A program made the translations under genes and the position numbers. From Bordetella genomosp. 1 (lineage in GTDB: Bacteria; Pseudomonadota; Gammaproteobacteria; Burkholderiales; Burkholderiaceae_B): a stretch of 64,000 nt of DNA. The notes under the pieces are model-generated. The model did not search any database and was not told the origin of the DNA. It saw only the letters and a list, made by a program, of their open reading frames with translations. The first letter of the stretch is position 1, and the number at the start of each line of letters is the position of its first letter. The stretch spans positions 124,001 to 188,000 of the forward strand of contig NZ_NEVL01000005.1 of the NCBI RefSeq assembly GCF_002261335.1. The letters run 5' to 3'. Of this stretch, positions 1-10,071 are shown one piece after another.

Positions 1-737
1 GCACGCCCCTGCCGGCATTGGACCGGCACGACCGAGTGCTGCTGTGCGTGCAGGCGGCGGCCGGCTCGGTGGGCTACACCGCGTTCCTGCTGGCCGGCCT
101 GGCGCGGCTGCCGGCGGCCGATGCCGGGATCGTGCTCGGCACGCTGCCGGCGGTCTCGGCGCTGCTGGCCGCGACGCTGCCGGGCGAGCGCGCGGGCGCG
201 GCCACCTGGCTGGCCGTTGCGCTCGCAACCATGGGCGTGCTGCTCGTGAGCGGGGCGCGCTCGGGTGCGGCGGGCGTGCCGCTCGATCCGGCCGGGCTGG
301 CGCTGGTGCTGGGCGCGGTGGTGTGCGAGGCGGGGTTCATCCTGGGCGCACGGTGGCTGCGCACGCCGCTGCCGCCCGTGCTGCTGTCGACGCTGCTCGC
401 GGCGCTCGGGCTGCCGCTGGCGCTGGCCGGCGCGCTGCTGTTCGAGGCGCCGTGGCGGGCGCGGCCGGACGCGCAGGCCTGGGCAGCGCTGCTGTACTAC
501 GCGCTGGTGCCCACCGTGGCGGGCTTCGTGCTCTGGTACTCCGGGCTGGCGCGGCTGGGCGCGGGCGGCGGCACGCGCGCCGCGGTGTTCACCGCGTTTG
601 CGCCGGTATCCGCGGTGCTGCTGTCGGCGCTGGTGTTGCGCGAGCCCTTGTTGCCCGCGCAACTGGCGGGCATGGGCTGCGTGGCGGCCGCGGCAATGGC
701 TGCCGCGGCCCCGCGGCCTCAGCGGCCGACGGCGTAG
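1..737 (+). CDS. EamA/DMT-family transporter, 5' end missing
   Basis: Inner-membrane drug/metabolite exporter of the EamA family. About 245 residues are visible and the frame is open to the left edge, so roughly 50-60 N-terminal residues lie outside the window; the TTG at 18 is not a convincing start. The visible part has about eight hydrophobic segments rich in Leu, Ala and Gly, typical of the second EamA repeat plus part of the first (AGFVLWYSGLARLG is a family-like stretch). Substrate cannot be told. It converges on the gamma-glutamyltransferase gene and the two stop codons overlap by 19 bp. Confidence 0.85.
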   Translation, partial: TPLPALDRHDRVLLCVQAAAGSVGYTAFLLAGLARLPAADAGIVLGTLPAVSALLAATLPGERAGAATWLAVALATMGVLLVSGARSGAAGVPLDPAGLALVLGAVVCEAGFILGARWLRTPLPPVLLSTLLAALGLPLALAGALLFEAPWRARPDAQAWAALLYYALVPTVAGFVLWYSGLARLGAGGGTRAAVFTAFAPVSAVLLSALVLREPLLPAQLAGMGCVAAAAMAAAAPRPQRPTA

Positions 738-2542
738 GCCTGCATCAGGCGCGGCGTGGCCGCCGCATGCAACAGGCCGTCCGGATCACGGCTGGCGGCG
801 GTGAGCCGGCCGACGCTCCACTCCGGCACTTCCTCGATGCGGTGACCGCGACCGCGCAGGTCGGCGATCACCTCGGCGCCGAACGACGTTTCCACGGCCA
901 GGTGGCCGGGCTTGCGGTCGCGCGGGTAGAACGAGGTCGGGAAATGCAGGGTGTGCGACATCGGCAGGTCGATCGCCTCCTGCAGGTTCAGGCCGTGATG
1001 CACGTGGCGCAGGAACAGCTGCAGCTGCCATTGCTCCTGCTGGTCGCCGCCGGGCGTGCCGAACACCATGTAGGGCGCGCCGTCGCGCAGCGCCAGCGAC
1101 GGCGTGAGCGTGGTGCGCGGGCGCTTGCCCGGCGCGAGCGTGCACGGCAGCTCGGGCACCAGCCAGAACATCTGCGCACGCGTGTTCAGGCCGAAGCCCA
1201 GCCCCGGGATCACCGGCGACGACTGGAACCAGCCGCCCGAGGGCGTGGCCGACACCATGTTGCCCCAGCGGTCGATCACGTCGACGTGCGTGGTGTCGCC
1301 GCGCTTGGCCGAGGCCCGCATGTCGGCCATGGTCGGCTCGTTCGAGGCCGCGCCGATCTGCGTGACCTTGGACAGGCGCGAGAGCGTGTCCATCACGCGC
1401 GCCACCTGCGCCTCGTAGCCGGGCACGATGCCGGGCCGCAACTCGTGCGAGGCCTGCTCGCCGAGCAGCTTGCGGCGCGTGTCGTTGTAGGCGTCGGACA
1501 GCAGCGCATCGAGCGGCACGTCCACGAAGGCCGGGTCGCCGTAATAGGCTTCGCGGTCGGCGAACGCCAGCTTCATGGCCTCGGTCACGCGGTGCACGAA
1601 CTCGGCGCTGGCCGGGCCGGTCGCGCCCAGGTCGCTGCCCTTGAGCAACGCGAGGGTCTGCTGGAACACCGGCCCCTGGCTCCAGGCGCCGGCCTTCGCC
1701 ACGGTGTAGCCGTGGTAGTCGTAGGTCAGCGGCGCCTCGTAGGTGGCGGACCAGCCGGCCATGTCGTCGGCCCTGAGCACGCCGCGATGGGCACGGCCGC
1801 TCTCGTCCATGACCTCGGTGTTGCGCGCGTAGCGGTCGATGGCCTCGGCCACGAAGCCGCGGTAGAAGGCATCGCGGGCCGCGTCGATCTGGCGTTCGCG
1901 GTCGCTGCCCGCGGCCTCGGCCTCGTCGAGCACGCGGCGCCAGGTCTGCGCCAGCGCCGGATTGCGGAACAGCTTGCGCGCCTCGGGCACCGCGCCGCCG
2001 GGCAGGTAGACCTCGGCGGTGGTGGGCCAGTGCTGCCTGAAGAAGTCGGCCAGCCCGGCGATGGTGTTGCTGATGCGGGGCATCAGCGCGTGGCCGTGCT
2101 CGGCGTAGTAGATCGCCGGCTCGAGGGCGTCGCGCACGCGCATCGTGCCGTGGTCGCGCAGCATCAGCATCCAGGCGTCGAACGCGCCCGGGATGACGGC
2201 CGGCAACAGGCCGTTGCCGGGGATCAGGTCGAGGCCGAGCGACTGGTAGTGTTCCAGCGTGGCGCCGGCCGGCGTCGGGCCCTGGCCGCACAGCATTTCG
2301 GTGCGGCCGGTGCGCACCGAATGGAACACGATGGGCACCTCGCCCGCCGGCCCCACCAGGTGCGGCTCGACGACCTGCAGCACGAAGCCGGCCGCCACGG
2401 CGGCGTCGAACGCGTTGCCGCCGCGTTCGAGCAGGCTCATGCCGGCCTGGCTCGCCAGCCAGTGCGTGGAGGTCACCACGCCGAAGGTGCCCAGGATCTC
2501 CGGCCGCGTGGTGAACATGCGATGTCCGGACTGGATCGTCAT
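719..2542 (-). CDS. Gamma-glutamyltransferase family protein
   Basis: 607-residue Ntn-hydrolase of the gamma-glutamyltranspeptidase family, which cleaves gamma-glutamyl bonds after self-processing into two subunits. The processing motif GDTTHVDVID is present, so Thr417 should be the N-terminal nucleophile of the small subunit; the TPGGD oxyanion motif follows. The N-terminus (MTIQSGHRMFTTRPE) has no signal peptide, unlike classical periplasmic GGT, which suggests a cytoplasmic enzyme acting on imported substrate. Its ATG overlaps the stop of the upstream binding-protein gene in an ATGA arrangement, so the two are translationally coupled. A longer reading in this frame (to 3520) runs antisense to nothing but overlaps the binding-protein gene and was not accepted. 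Substrate (glutathione-like, gamma-glutamyl peptide, cephalosporin acylase-like) is undetermined. Confidence 0.9.
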   Translation of the reverse strand: MTIQSGHRMFTTRPEILGTFGVVTSTHWLASQAGMSLLERGGNAFDAAVAAGFVLQVVEPHLVGPAGEVPIVFHSVRTGRTEMLCGQGPTPAGATLEHYQSLGLDLIPGNGLLPAVIPGAFDAWMLMLRDHGTMRVRDALEPAIYYAEHGHALMPRISNTIAGLADFFRQHWPTTAEVYLPGGAVPEARKLFRNPALAQTWRRVLDEAEAAGSDRERQIDAARDAFYRGFVAEAIDRYARNTEVMDESGRAHRGVLRADDMAGWSATYEAPLTYDYHGYTVAKAGAWSQGPVFQQTLALLKGSDLGATGPASAEFVHRVTEAMKLAFADREAYYGDPAFVDVPLDALLSDAYNDTRRKLLGEQASHELRPGIVPGYEAQVARVMDTLSRLSKVTQIGAASNEPTMADMRASAKRGDTTHVDVIDRWGNMVSATPSGGWFQSSPVIPGLGFGLNTRAQMFWLVPELPCTLAPGKRPRTTLTPSLALRDGAPYMVFGTPGGDQQEQWQLQLFLRHVHHGLNLQEAIDLPMSHTLHFPTSFYPRDRKPGHLAVETSFGAEVIADLRGRGHRIEEVPEWSVGRLTAASRDPDGLLHAAATPRLMQAYAVGR

Positions 2543-4041
2543 TGCTTGGCCACCTTCACGTCTTTCAGGCGGATCAGGCCGTCGGGATAGGCCACGAAGC
2601 CTTCCACCTTCTTCTGCACGCCGAAGACCCAGGGCAGGTAGTAGAGGTAGATCTGCGGACGCTCGGCCTGCATCTTCTGCAGCACCTGCGAGTAGAGCGC
2701 ACGGCGCTTGCCCTCGTCGGAGATCGAGCGGGCCTCGTCGAGCAGCTTGTCCACCGCCGGATCGCAGAAGCGGCCGTCGTTCAGGTTGCCCTTGCAGCTC
2801 ACGTACTGGTGGATGTTGCCGCTCGGATCGACGCGGCCCGACCAGCCGGTCTGGCCCACCTCGAAGTCGCCGCGCGACAGCGCCGATTGCAGCGACGCGA
2901 ACTCGAGCGGGCGCAGCGAGATGTCGAAGCCGGCCTCGGCCGCCATGGCCTGGATCAGCTCGTAGACCTGCTGCATGGTGGTGTTGTTGCCGTAGGTCAG
3001 CTCGAACTTGACGCGGTCGTAGCCCGCTTCCTTGAGCAGCGCCTGGGCCTTCTTCGGATCGCGGCCGGCGTGCTCGACGCTCTTGTCGAATGCGAAGCTG
3101 GCGGGCGGGAACGGCTGGTGCGCCGGCTGGAACATGCCCTCGCCCACGACCTGGTTGATCACGTCGCGGTCGATCGCGAGCTCGAGCGCCTGGCGCACGC
3201 GCGCATCCTTGGCCAGCGGCGTCTTGGCGCGCTCGCCGTTGCCGATGTTGACCGCGAACGACTGGAAGCCCAGCCCGGTGACCGAGGCCAGCACCAGGTT
3301 GCGGTCTTCCTTGACGGCCTTGGCGTCGCTCGGCGCGATGCGCTCGACGATGTCCAGCCCGCCCGAACGCAGGTTGTTCAGGCGCACCGTGGCGTCGGGG
3401 ATCGGCGTGAACACCACGCGATCGAAGTGGTAGCTCGCGGCATCCCAGTACTTGGGGAATTTCTCGAGCACGATGCGGTCGTTCTGCACGCGCTCCTTGA
3501 ATTGGTAGGGGCCCGAGCACACCGGCTTGCTGCCGGGGTCTTTGTCGAACGAGGCCGGCGAGATCATCATGCCGGCGCGATCGGACAGTTGCGAGAGCAA
3601 CGAGGCATCCGGCGACTTCAGCGTCAGGACCACGGTCTGCGCATCGGGCGCGGCCACGCTGGCCACGCTGGAAAGCTCGCTCTTGCGGTTGCTGTCGGGC
3701 AGCGACATGGCGCGCTCGAGGTTGGCCTTGACCGAGGCGGCATCGACGGCGCTGCCGTCATGGTAGAAGGCGTTCTTGCGCAGCTTGAACGTGAGGGTCT
3801 TGCCGTCGGCGCCCGTTTCCCAGGACTCGGCCAGTTGCGGCACGAACTTCAGGTCGGGCGTGATGTCGACCAGGCGATCGCACAGCGAGGCGAACACGAT
3901 GCGGCCGACGAAGGTGCGGGCGCGGGCCGGATCGAGCACGTCCGGGTCGTCCTGCAGGCCGATGCGAAGCGTGGATTGGGCCGCGGCGACGCCGCTGGCG
4001 AGAAGGCCGGCCGCAGCCAGCGCGAGACAGATTTTGCGCAT
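2539..4041 (-). CDS. ABC transporter substrate-binding protein, family 5 (peptide type)
   Basis: 500-residue periplasmic binding protein of the DppA/OppA/NikA family (SBP_bac_5). A cleavable signal peptide is clear (MRKICLALAAAGLLASGVAAAQ). The mature part shows family features: LTFKLRKNAFYHDG near residue 85 and a GPYQFKE stretch. A ribosome site (GGGGGA) precedes the ATG. The gene heads a two-gene unit with the gamma-glutamyltransferase, so the likely ligand is a gamma-glutamyl or other small peptide. No permease or ATPase is adjacent, so it must share one encoded elsewhere. Confidence 0.9.
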   Translation of the reverse strand: MRKICLALAAAGLLASGVAAAQSTLRIGLQDDPDVLDPARARTFVGRIVFASLCDRLVDITPDLKFVPQLAESWETGADGKTLTFKLRKNAFYHDGSAVDAASVKANLERAMSLPDSNRKSELSSVASVAAPDAQTVVLTLKSPDASLLSQLSDRAGMMISPASFDKDPGSKPVCSGPYQFKERVQNDRIVLEKFPKYWDAASYHFDRVVFTPIPDATVRLNNLRSGGLDIVERIAPSDAKAVKEDRNLVLASVTGLGFQSFAVNIGNGERAKTPLAKDARVRQALELAIDRDVINQVVGEGMFQPAHQPFPPASFAFDKSVEHAGRDPKKAQALLKEAGYDRVKFELTYGNNTTMQQVYELIQAMAAEAGFDISLRPLEFASLQSALSRGDFEVGQTGWSGRVDPSGNIHQYVSCKGNLNDGRFCDPAVDKLLDEARSISDEGKRRALYSQVLQKMQAERPQIYLYYLPWVFGVQKKVEGFVAYPDGLIRLKDVKVAKQ

Positions 4042-4211
4042 GTGGTGGTTCCCCCGATGTAGCTGTATGGGTGACCGCGCGTCCAGGCCGCGCGGCCAGG
4101 GCCGTAATCACACCACATTTGACCGCCCCGGCATAGTGCGGCGCTGCGCCCGCGCTGCGCCCGCGCTGCACCCACAGCGCGGCCGCGACTGGCTTGCTAA
4201 GATCGAGCGTC

Positions 4212-5024
4212 ATGAACCCCGCCCTTCCCGCCGCCATCGCCGGCCAACTCGCACAAACCCGCCGCCTGCTCGAGCAACACCTCGGCGCCGACCTGCTCGC
4301 GCTGCACCTGTTCGGATCGGCCACCGACGGCGGCCTGCGCCCGGCCAGCGACATCGATCTGCTCGCCACCGTGCGCGCGCCGCTCGCGCCGGCCGCGCGG
4401 CTGGCGCTGATGCGCGCGCTGCTGTCCGTGTCGGCCTGGCCGCGCACGGACCCGGCGCTGCGCGCGCTGGAGGTCACGGTGCTGGTGCGCGACGACGTGG
4501 TGCCCTGGCGCCACCCGGCCCGGCGCGAGCTGCAGTTCGGCGAGTGGCTGCGCGACGACATCCTGGCGGGCCGGATCGAGGCCGCCGACACCGATCCCGA
4601 CCTCGCGATCCTGCTGCGCAAGGCGCGCAGCCACGGCGTGGCCCTGCTCGGCCCGGCCGCCTCGGTCTGGTTCGAGCCGGTGCCGCAGCGCGACTTCGTG
4701 CAGGCGCTGCGCGACACGATTGCGCAATGGCGCGGCCCCGACGACTGGCTCGGCGACGAGCTCACGGTGGTGCTGGCGCTGGCGCGCATCTGGTACAGCG
4801 CCGCCACCGGCGCGATCGCGTCCAAGGACGTGGCCGCGGACTGGGCGCTGGCACGCCTGCCCGCCAGCCTGCGGCCCGTGATGGCGCAGGCGCGCGCGGC
4901 CTACCTGGGCGACGCGCCCGACGAACTGGCCCGCGATCCGGCCGCGCTGCAGGCCTTCGTGCCGCAGGTCCGCGCCGAGATCGAGCGGCTGTTGCCTCCC
5001 CCCTCGACGACAGGAACCCCATGA
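4212..5024 (+). CDS. aadA-like: AadA-like aminoglycoside adenylyltransferase
   Basis: 270-residue nucleotidyltransferase closely resembling ANT(3'')/AadA enzymes, which adenylylate streptomycin and spectinomycin. The nucleotidyl motif GSATDGGLRPASDIDLL (Gly35-Ser36, metal ligands Asp47 and Asp49) is intact; Glu88 in LEVTV matches the catalytic Glu87 of Salmonella AadA, and RRELQFGEW, DLAILLRKAR, RIWYSA and KDVAADWA are all family signatures. ATG at 4212 is preferred over TTG at 4194; a TAAGAT -10-like element lies at about 4197-4202. No attC site or integron gene is nearby and base use matches the neighbours, so this looks like a resident chromosomal gene rather than a cassette. The stop overlaps the next start (ATGA). 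Confidence 0.88.
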   Translation: MNPALPAAIAGQLAQTRRLLEQHLGADLLALHLFGSATDGGLRPASDIDLLATVRAPLAPAARLALMRALLSVSAWPRTDPALRALEVTVLVRDDVVPWRHPARRELQFGEWLRDDILAGRIEAADTDPDLAILLRKARSHGVALLGPAASVWFEPVPQRDFVQALRDTIAQWRGPDDWLGDELTVVLALARIWYSAATGAIASKDVAADWALARLPASLRPVMAQARAAYLGDAPDELARDPAALQAFVPQVRAEIERLLPPPSTTGTP

Positions 5025-5530
5025 CCTCTCCCGCCGCCACGCTCATCGCCCGCCTGGGCCTGCAACCGCATCCCGAGGGCGGCCACTATCTCGAGACCTA
5101 CCGGGCCGGCCTGCGCGTGACGCGGCCCGATGGCGAGGTCCGCGACGCCGCGACCGCGATTCTCTACCTGCTCGACGGCCAGGCCTATTCCGCGTGGCAT
5201 CGCATCCGCAGCGACGAGACCTGGCATTTCCACGCCGGCCACACGCTGCTGGTGCACGTGCTGCAGGCGGACGGCGCCCTCTCGACGCACCGGCTCGGCA
5301 ACACGCTGGAGGACGCGCGCGCGGTGTTCCAGGCCACGGTGCCGGCGGGCTGCTGGTTTGCCGCCGAACTGGAGGCGCCCGCCGGCCCGCGCGCCTACGC
5401 CCTGGCCGGCTGCACGGTGGCGCCCGGTTTCGAGTTCAGCGAGTTCGAGCTGGCGGATGCCGAGGCGCTGGTGCGCGCCCATCCCGCGCACGCGGCGCTG
5501 CTGCGCCGGCTTGCGCCGCGCGCGGGCTGA
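5021..5530 (+). CDS. Cupin-5 (DUF985) family protein
   Basis: 169-residue single-domain cupin of the DUF985 type. Recognised by LGLQPHPEGGHYLETYR at the N-terminus, AILYLLDGQAYSAWHRIRSD and WHFHAGHTLLVHVL, the beta-barrel metal-site region of the family. Fungal homologues bind small ligands but no reaction is established. It is coupled by a 4-bp overlap to the AadA-like gene, so the two are co-expressed; I can infer no shared function. Converges on adenine deaminase with an 11-bp gap. Confidence 0.85.
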   Translation: MTSPAATLIARLGLQPHPEGGHYLETYRAGLRVTRPDGEVRDAATAILYLLDGQAYSAWHRIRSDETWHFHAGHTLLVHVLQADGALSTHRLGNTLEDARAVFQATVPAGCWFAAELEAPAGPRAYALAGCTVAPGFEFSEFELADAEALVRAHPAHAALLRRLAPRAG

Positions 5531-5542
5531 GCGGCCCGCGCT

Positions 5543-7565
<2,023 letters not shown>

Positions 7566-7596
7566 TTCCACGCCGCCCGTTTCCGGAGACATCGTC

Positions 7597-8658
7597 ATGA
7601 CCACGCCGCTCGCCACCCGTCTGGGCCTCGCCCTGCCCGTCATCCAGGCCCCGATGGCCGGCGCCGCGCCGCCCGCGCTGGTGGCCGCCGCCAGCAACGC
7701 GGGCGCGTTCGGCTTCCTGGGCGTGGGTGCGATGAACGCCGAGGGCGCGCGCCAGGCCATCGCCCAGACGCGCGCGCTCACCGACAGGCCGTTCGGCGTG
7801 AACGTGTTCTGCCACGCGCCGGCCCAGGCCGATCCGGTGCGCGAGGCCGCGTGGATCGACTATCTGCGCCCCAGCTTCGCGCGCTTCGGCGCCGAGCCGC
7901 CGGCGGCCCTGCACGAGATCTACAGCACCTTCGTCACCGACACGGCGCTGCTCGACGTGCTGCTCGACACGCGTCCCGCCGTGGTGGGCTTTCACTTCGG
8001 CCTGCCGGGCGCGGACCGCATCCTGGCGCTGAAGCAGGCCGGGATCCTGCTGATGGCCACCGCCACCTCGGTGGCCGAGGGGCTTGCGATCCAGGCGGCG
8101 GGCGTGGACGTGATCGTGGCGCAGGGCATCGAGGCCGGCGGCCACCGCGGCATGTTCGATCCGCAGGCGCCGGACGCCGAGCTCGACACGCTGACGCTGG
8201 TGCGGCAACTGGCCGGTGAAGTGTCGCTGCCGCTGGTCGCGGCCGGCGGCATCATGGACGGGTGCGACATCGCCGCCGCGCTGGACGCGGGCGCGCAACT
8301 CGCGCAGATGGGCACCGCCTTCGTCGCCTGCCCCGAATCCTCGGCCGACGCGGCCTATCGCCAGGCGCTGGCGCAACCCGAGATCCGCACGGCGCTCACC
8401 CGCGCGATCTCGGGCCGGCCGGCACGCGGCATCCACAATGCCCTGATGGCGCTGGGCGAGGCGCCCGGCTGCCCGCCGCTGCCCGACTACCCGATCGTCT
8501 ACGACGCGGGCAAGGCCCTGAACGCGGCCGCCAAGGCGCGCGGTAACAGCGACTACGCGGCGCAATGGGCCGGGCGCAATGCGGCGCGCTCGCGCGCCCT
8601 GCCGGCCGCCGAGCTGATCGCCCTGCTCGGCCAGGAGCTGGCCGCAGCGCGCGCCTGA
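7597..8658 (+). CDS. Nitronate monooxygenase (2-nitropropane dioxygenase family)
   Basis: 353-residue FMN-dependent TIM-barrel enzyme that oxidises alkyl nitronates such as propionate 3-nitronate. Diagnostic features are PVIQAPMAG at the N-terminus, GVNVFCHAP, AQGIEAGGHRG (the conserved GGHRG loop) and LPLVAAGGIMDG for phosphate binding of FMN. The SD-like CCGGAGACAT precedes the ATG. Probably transcribed with the LysR gene. Related family members include enoyl reductases, so the exact substrate is inferred. Confidence 0.88.
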   Translation: MTTPLATRLGLALPVIQAPMAGAAPPALVAAASNAGAFGFLGVGAMNAEGARQAIAQTRALTDRPFGVNVFCHAPAQADPVREAAWIDYLRPSFARFGAEPPAALHEIYSTFVTDTALLDVLLDTRPAVVGFHFGLPGADRILALKQAGILLMATATSVAEGLAIQAAGVDVIVAQGIEAGGHRGMFDPQAPDAELDTLTLVRQLAGEVSLPLVAAGGIMDGCDIAAALDAGAQLAQMGTAFVACPESSADAAYRQALAQPEIRTALTRAISGRPARGIHNALMALGEAPGCPPLPDYPIVYDAGKALNAAAKARGNSDYAAQWAGRNAARSRALPAAELIALLGQELAAARA

Positions 8659-8676
8659 GCCCGGCGCGGCGCGCGC

Positions 8677-9285
8677 TCAGGCGTGCGGCAGCGTGGCCTG
8701 CATCGAGGCGCGCTGGTTGAAGGCCTCGAACCACTTCGCGGTCTGGGGATGGCCGGCGCGCCAGTCGAGATCCGGAAAGCGGAAATCGAGATAGCCCAGC
8801 GCGCAGCCGAAGGTGATGGTGCCGATGTCGACGCGCTCGCCCAGGCCGCCGGCGAGCTGTTCGATGCGCGCCAGGCTGCTGGCGATCTTGTCCATCTGCC
8901 CCTTCATCCAGGCATCCCAGCGCAGCTCGGCCGGACGCATCGCGGTCTCGTAGCGCGCCAGCAGCGCCGCGTCGAGCAGGCCGTCGCCCAGCGCCTGCTG
9001 CGTGAGCGCATGCCAGCGGGCCCGCCCCTCGCGCGGGAACATCCGGCCATCGGCCTCGCTGTCGAGGTATTCGCAGATCACGCGGCTGTCGTACAGCGCC
9101 TCGCCCCCTTCGGTCAGGAAGGTCGGCACCTTGCCCAGCGGATTGCTCGCGACCACGGTCTGGTCACGATTCACGGGGTTGGCCGCGGCCGCCAGCTTTT
9201 CGATGCGGCCGGCGACGCCGAGTTCGAGCGCCACGACCATGCACTTGCGCACATAGGGCGACGCGGGCGAGTAAAAGATCTTCAT
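8677..9285 (-). CDS. Glutathione S-transferase family protein
   Basis: 202-residue cytosolic GST. The N-terminal thioredoxin-like domain starts MKIFYSPASPYVRKCMVVALELG, with Ser/Tyr candidates for the glutathione-activating residue, then NPLGKVPTFL (cis-Pro) and DSRVICEYLD; the C-terminal helical domain has the IGTITFGCALGYLDFRFPD segment. A strong ribosome site (GGAAGGAG) supports the ATG at 9285. Converges with nitronate monooxygenase across 18 bp. Substrate unknown. Confidence 0.9.
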   Translation of the reverse strand: MKIFYSPASPYVRKCMVVALELGVAGRIEKLAAAANPVNRDQTVVASNPLGKVPTFLTEGGEALYDSRVICEYLDSEADGRMFPREGRARWHALTQQALGDGLLDAALLARYETAMRPAELRWDAWMKGQMDKIASSLARIEQLAGGLGERVDIGTITFGCALGYLDFRFPDLDWRAGHPQTAKWFEAFNQRASMQATLPHA

Positions 9286-9599
9286 GCACTGCTCCTTCCG
9301 GGGTGGGCGGGCGCGGCCGTCGCTGCGGCCGTCGCGTCGAGGGCGTGCCGGCGCCGTGGCGCGGGCAACGAGGCATGGTAAGCGCCGTTGCCGCGCGCGC
9401 CAAGCGGATGCGTGCGCAACCGCCGCCGCGCCATACCTGATACACGCGACGCGCGACGCGCCACACGCGACACGCGCGATCATCGCGCGGGCGGACGACG
9501 ACGCCCGCGCGCAACAGCCACCGCGCCGCGCCCCGGCAGGCCGACCCGCCGCACCATATTTGGAATAACATAACGTTCCATTTCGGCCTCGCGCCCGCC
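9286..9599. other. Intergenic region upstream of the putative zinc unit
   Basis: No gene is supported. Around 9440-9490 there is low-complexity sequence built from ACGCG/GCGAC words, which makes shadow ORFs on both strands. The last 50 bases change to AT-rich and carry the inverted repeat annotated at 9561-9580. Confidence 0.6.
9561..9580. promoter_or_regulatory. AT-rich inverted repeat, possible Zur/Fur-type operator
   Basis: TGGAA at 9561-9565 is mirrored by TTCCA at 9576-9580 around AATAACATAAC-like sequence. The reverse strand reads GTTATGTTATTC inside GAAATGGAAC, reminiscent of Zur boxes (GTTATA/TATAAC class). It sits 19 bp before the start of the small secreted protein and so overlaps its likely promoter. 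The assignment rests on AT contrast, symmetry and the zinc-type downstream genes; it has not been tested against a motif model. Confidence 0.4.
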
Positions 9600-10001
9600 A
9601 TGCCCGTGTTCCGTCGCTTCCGTTCGCGCCCGCTGCGCGCCCGCCTTGCCCTGCTGGGCCTGGCGTGGCTGATGCTGTGCGCCGCCGGCATGCCGGTGGC
9701 GGCCGCCTTGCATGCGCTCGGCCATCTGCCCACGGCCGCGGCCGTGCGCGAGGCGCCGCGCCTGCAGGCGGCGCCGGGCCTGGCCGACGCGGCGCGCGAA
9801 CGCGCGGGCGACGGCACCGACGCGTCGCATTGCGACCAGTGCGCCGCCTTCGACGCCTTCGAGGCGGCGCTGCTGCCCGACCTGCCCGTGCTGCCGGCCG
9901 AGCCGCCCCGGCTCGCCGCCCCCGGCTGGACCCCGCGCATCACCGTCACGACCGCGGCACGCTGGTTCGAGCCGCGCGCCCCGCCCCTGCGGCAATCCTG
10001 A
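9600..10001 (+). CDS. Small exported protein with His and CxxC motifs
   Basis: 133 residues. Residues about 14-42 form a hydrophobic signal or anchor (ARLALLGLAWLMLCAAGMPVAAAL), directly followed by HALGH; a second motif SHCDQCAAFDAFEAALLPD gives HxxxH plus H-CxxC as candidate metal ligands. The C-terminal half is Pro/Ala-rich. Position directly before a ZnuD-like receptor and resemblance to small DUF2946-type proteins that accompany metal receptors suggest a periplasmic metal-binding accessory. No ribosome site is seen before the ATG at 9600, so the mRNA may be leaderless or have a short leader. Exact family not recognised. Confidence 0.72.
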   Translation: MPVFRRFRSRPLRARLALLGLAWLMLCAAGMPVAAALHALGHLPTAAAVREAPRLQAAPGLADAARERAGDGTDASHCDQCAAFDAFEAALLPDLPVLPAEPPRLAAPGWTPRITVTTAARWFEPRAPPLRQS

Positions 10002-10071
10002 TTCCGTGCATCGTCTTCATCAATAGCGCGCGGCGCCGCCACCGGCCGCCGCGCCGTTCAGGATTTCCGTC

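Noticed and set aside
44-2590. 848-codon plus-strand open frame
   Set aside because: Runs antisense through the gamma-glutamyltransferase gene; composition (Arg/Ala/Gly/His repeats) is typical of a shadow frame in GC-rich DNA and no domain is recognisable.
2543-3520. N-terminal extension of the gamma-glutamyltransferase frame to 3520
   Set aside because: It overlaps the binding-protein gene on the same strand in another frame and reads as low-complexity Arg/Ala sequence; the ATGA overlap at 2539-2542 marks the true start.
4212-5024. AadA-like gene as a mobile integron cassette
   Set aside because: No attC-like imperfect palindrome, integrase or transposon end is seen, and the gene is fused by overlap to a DUF985 gene with the same composition.
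9430-9490. Short repeated ACGCG/GCGAC words suggestive of a repeat array
   Set aside because: Irregular low-complexity sequence without a constant unit or spacers; not a CRISPR array or defined repeat.
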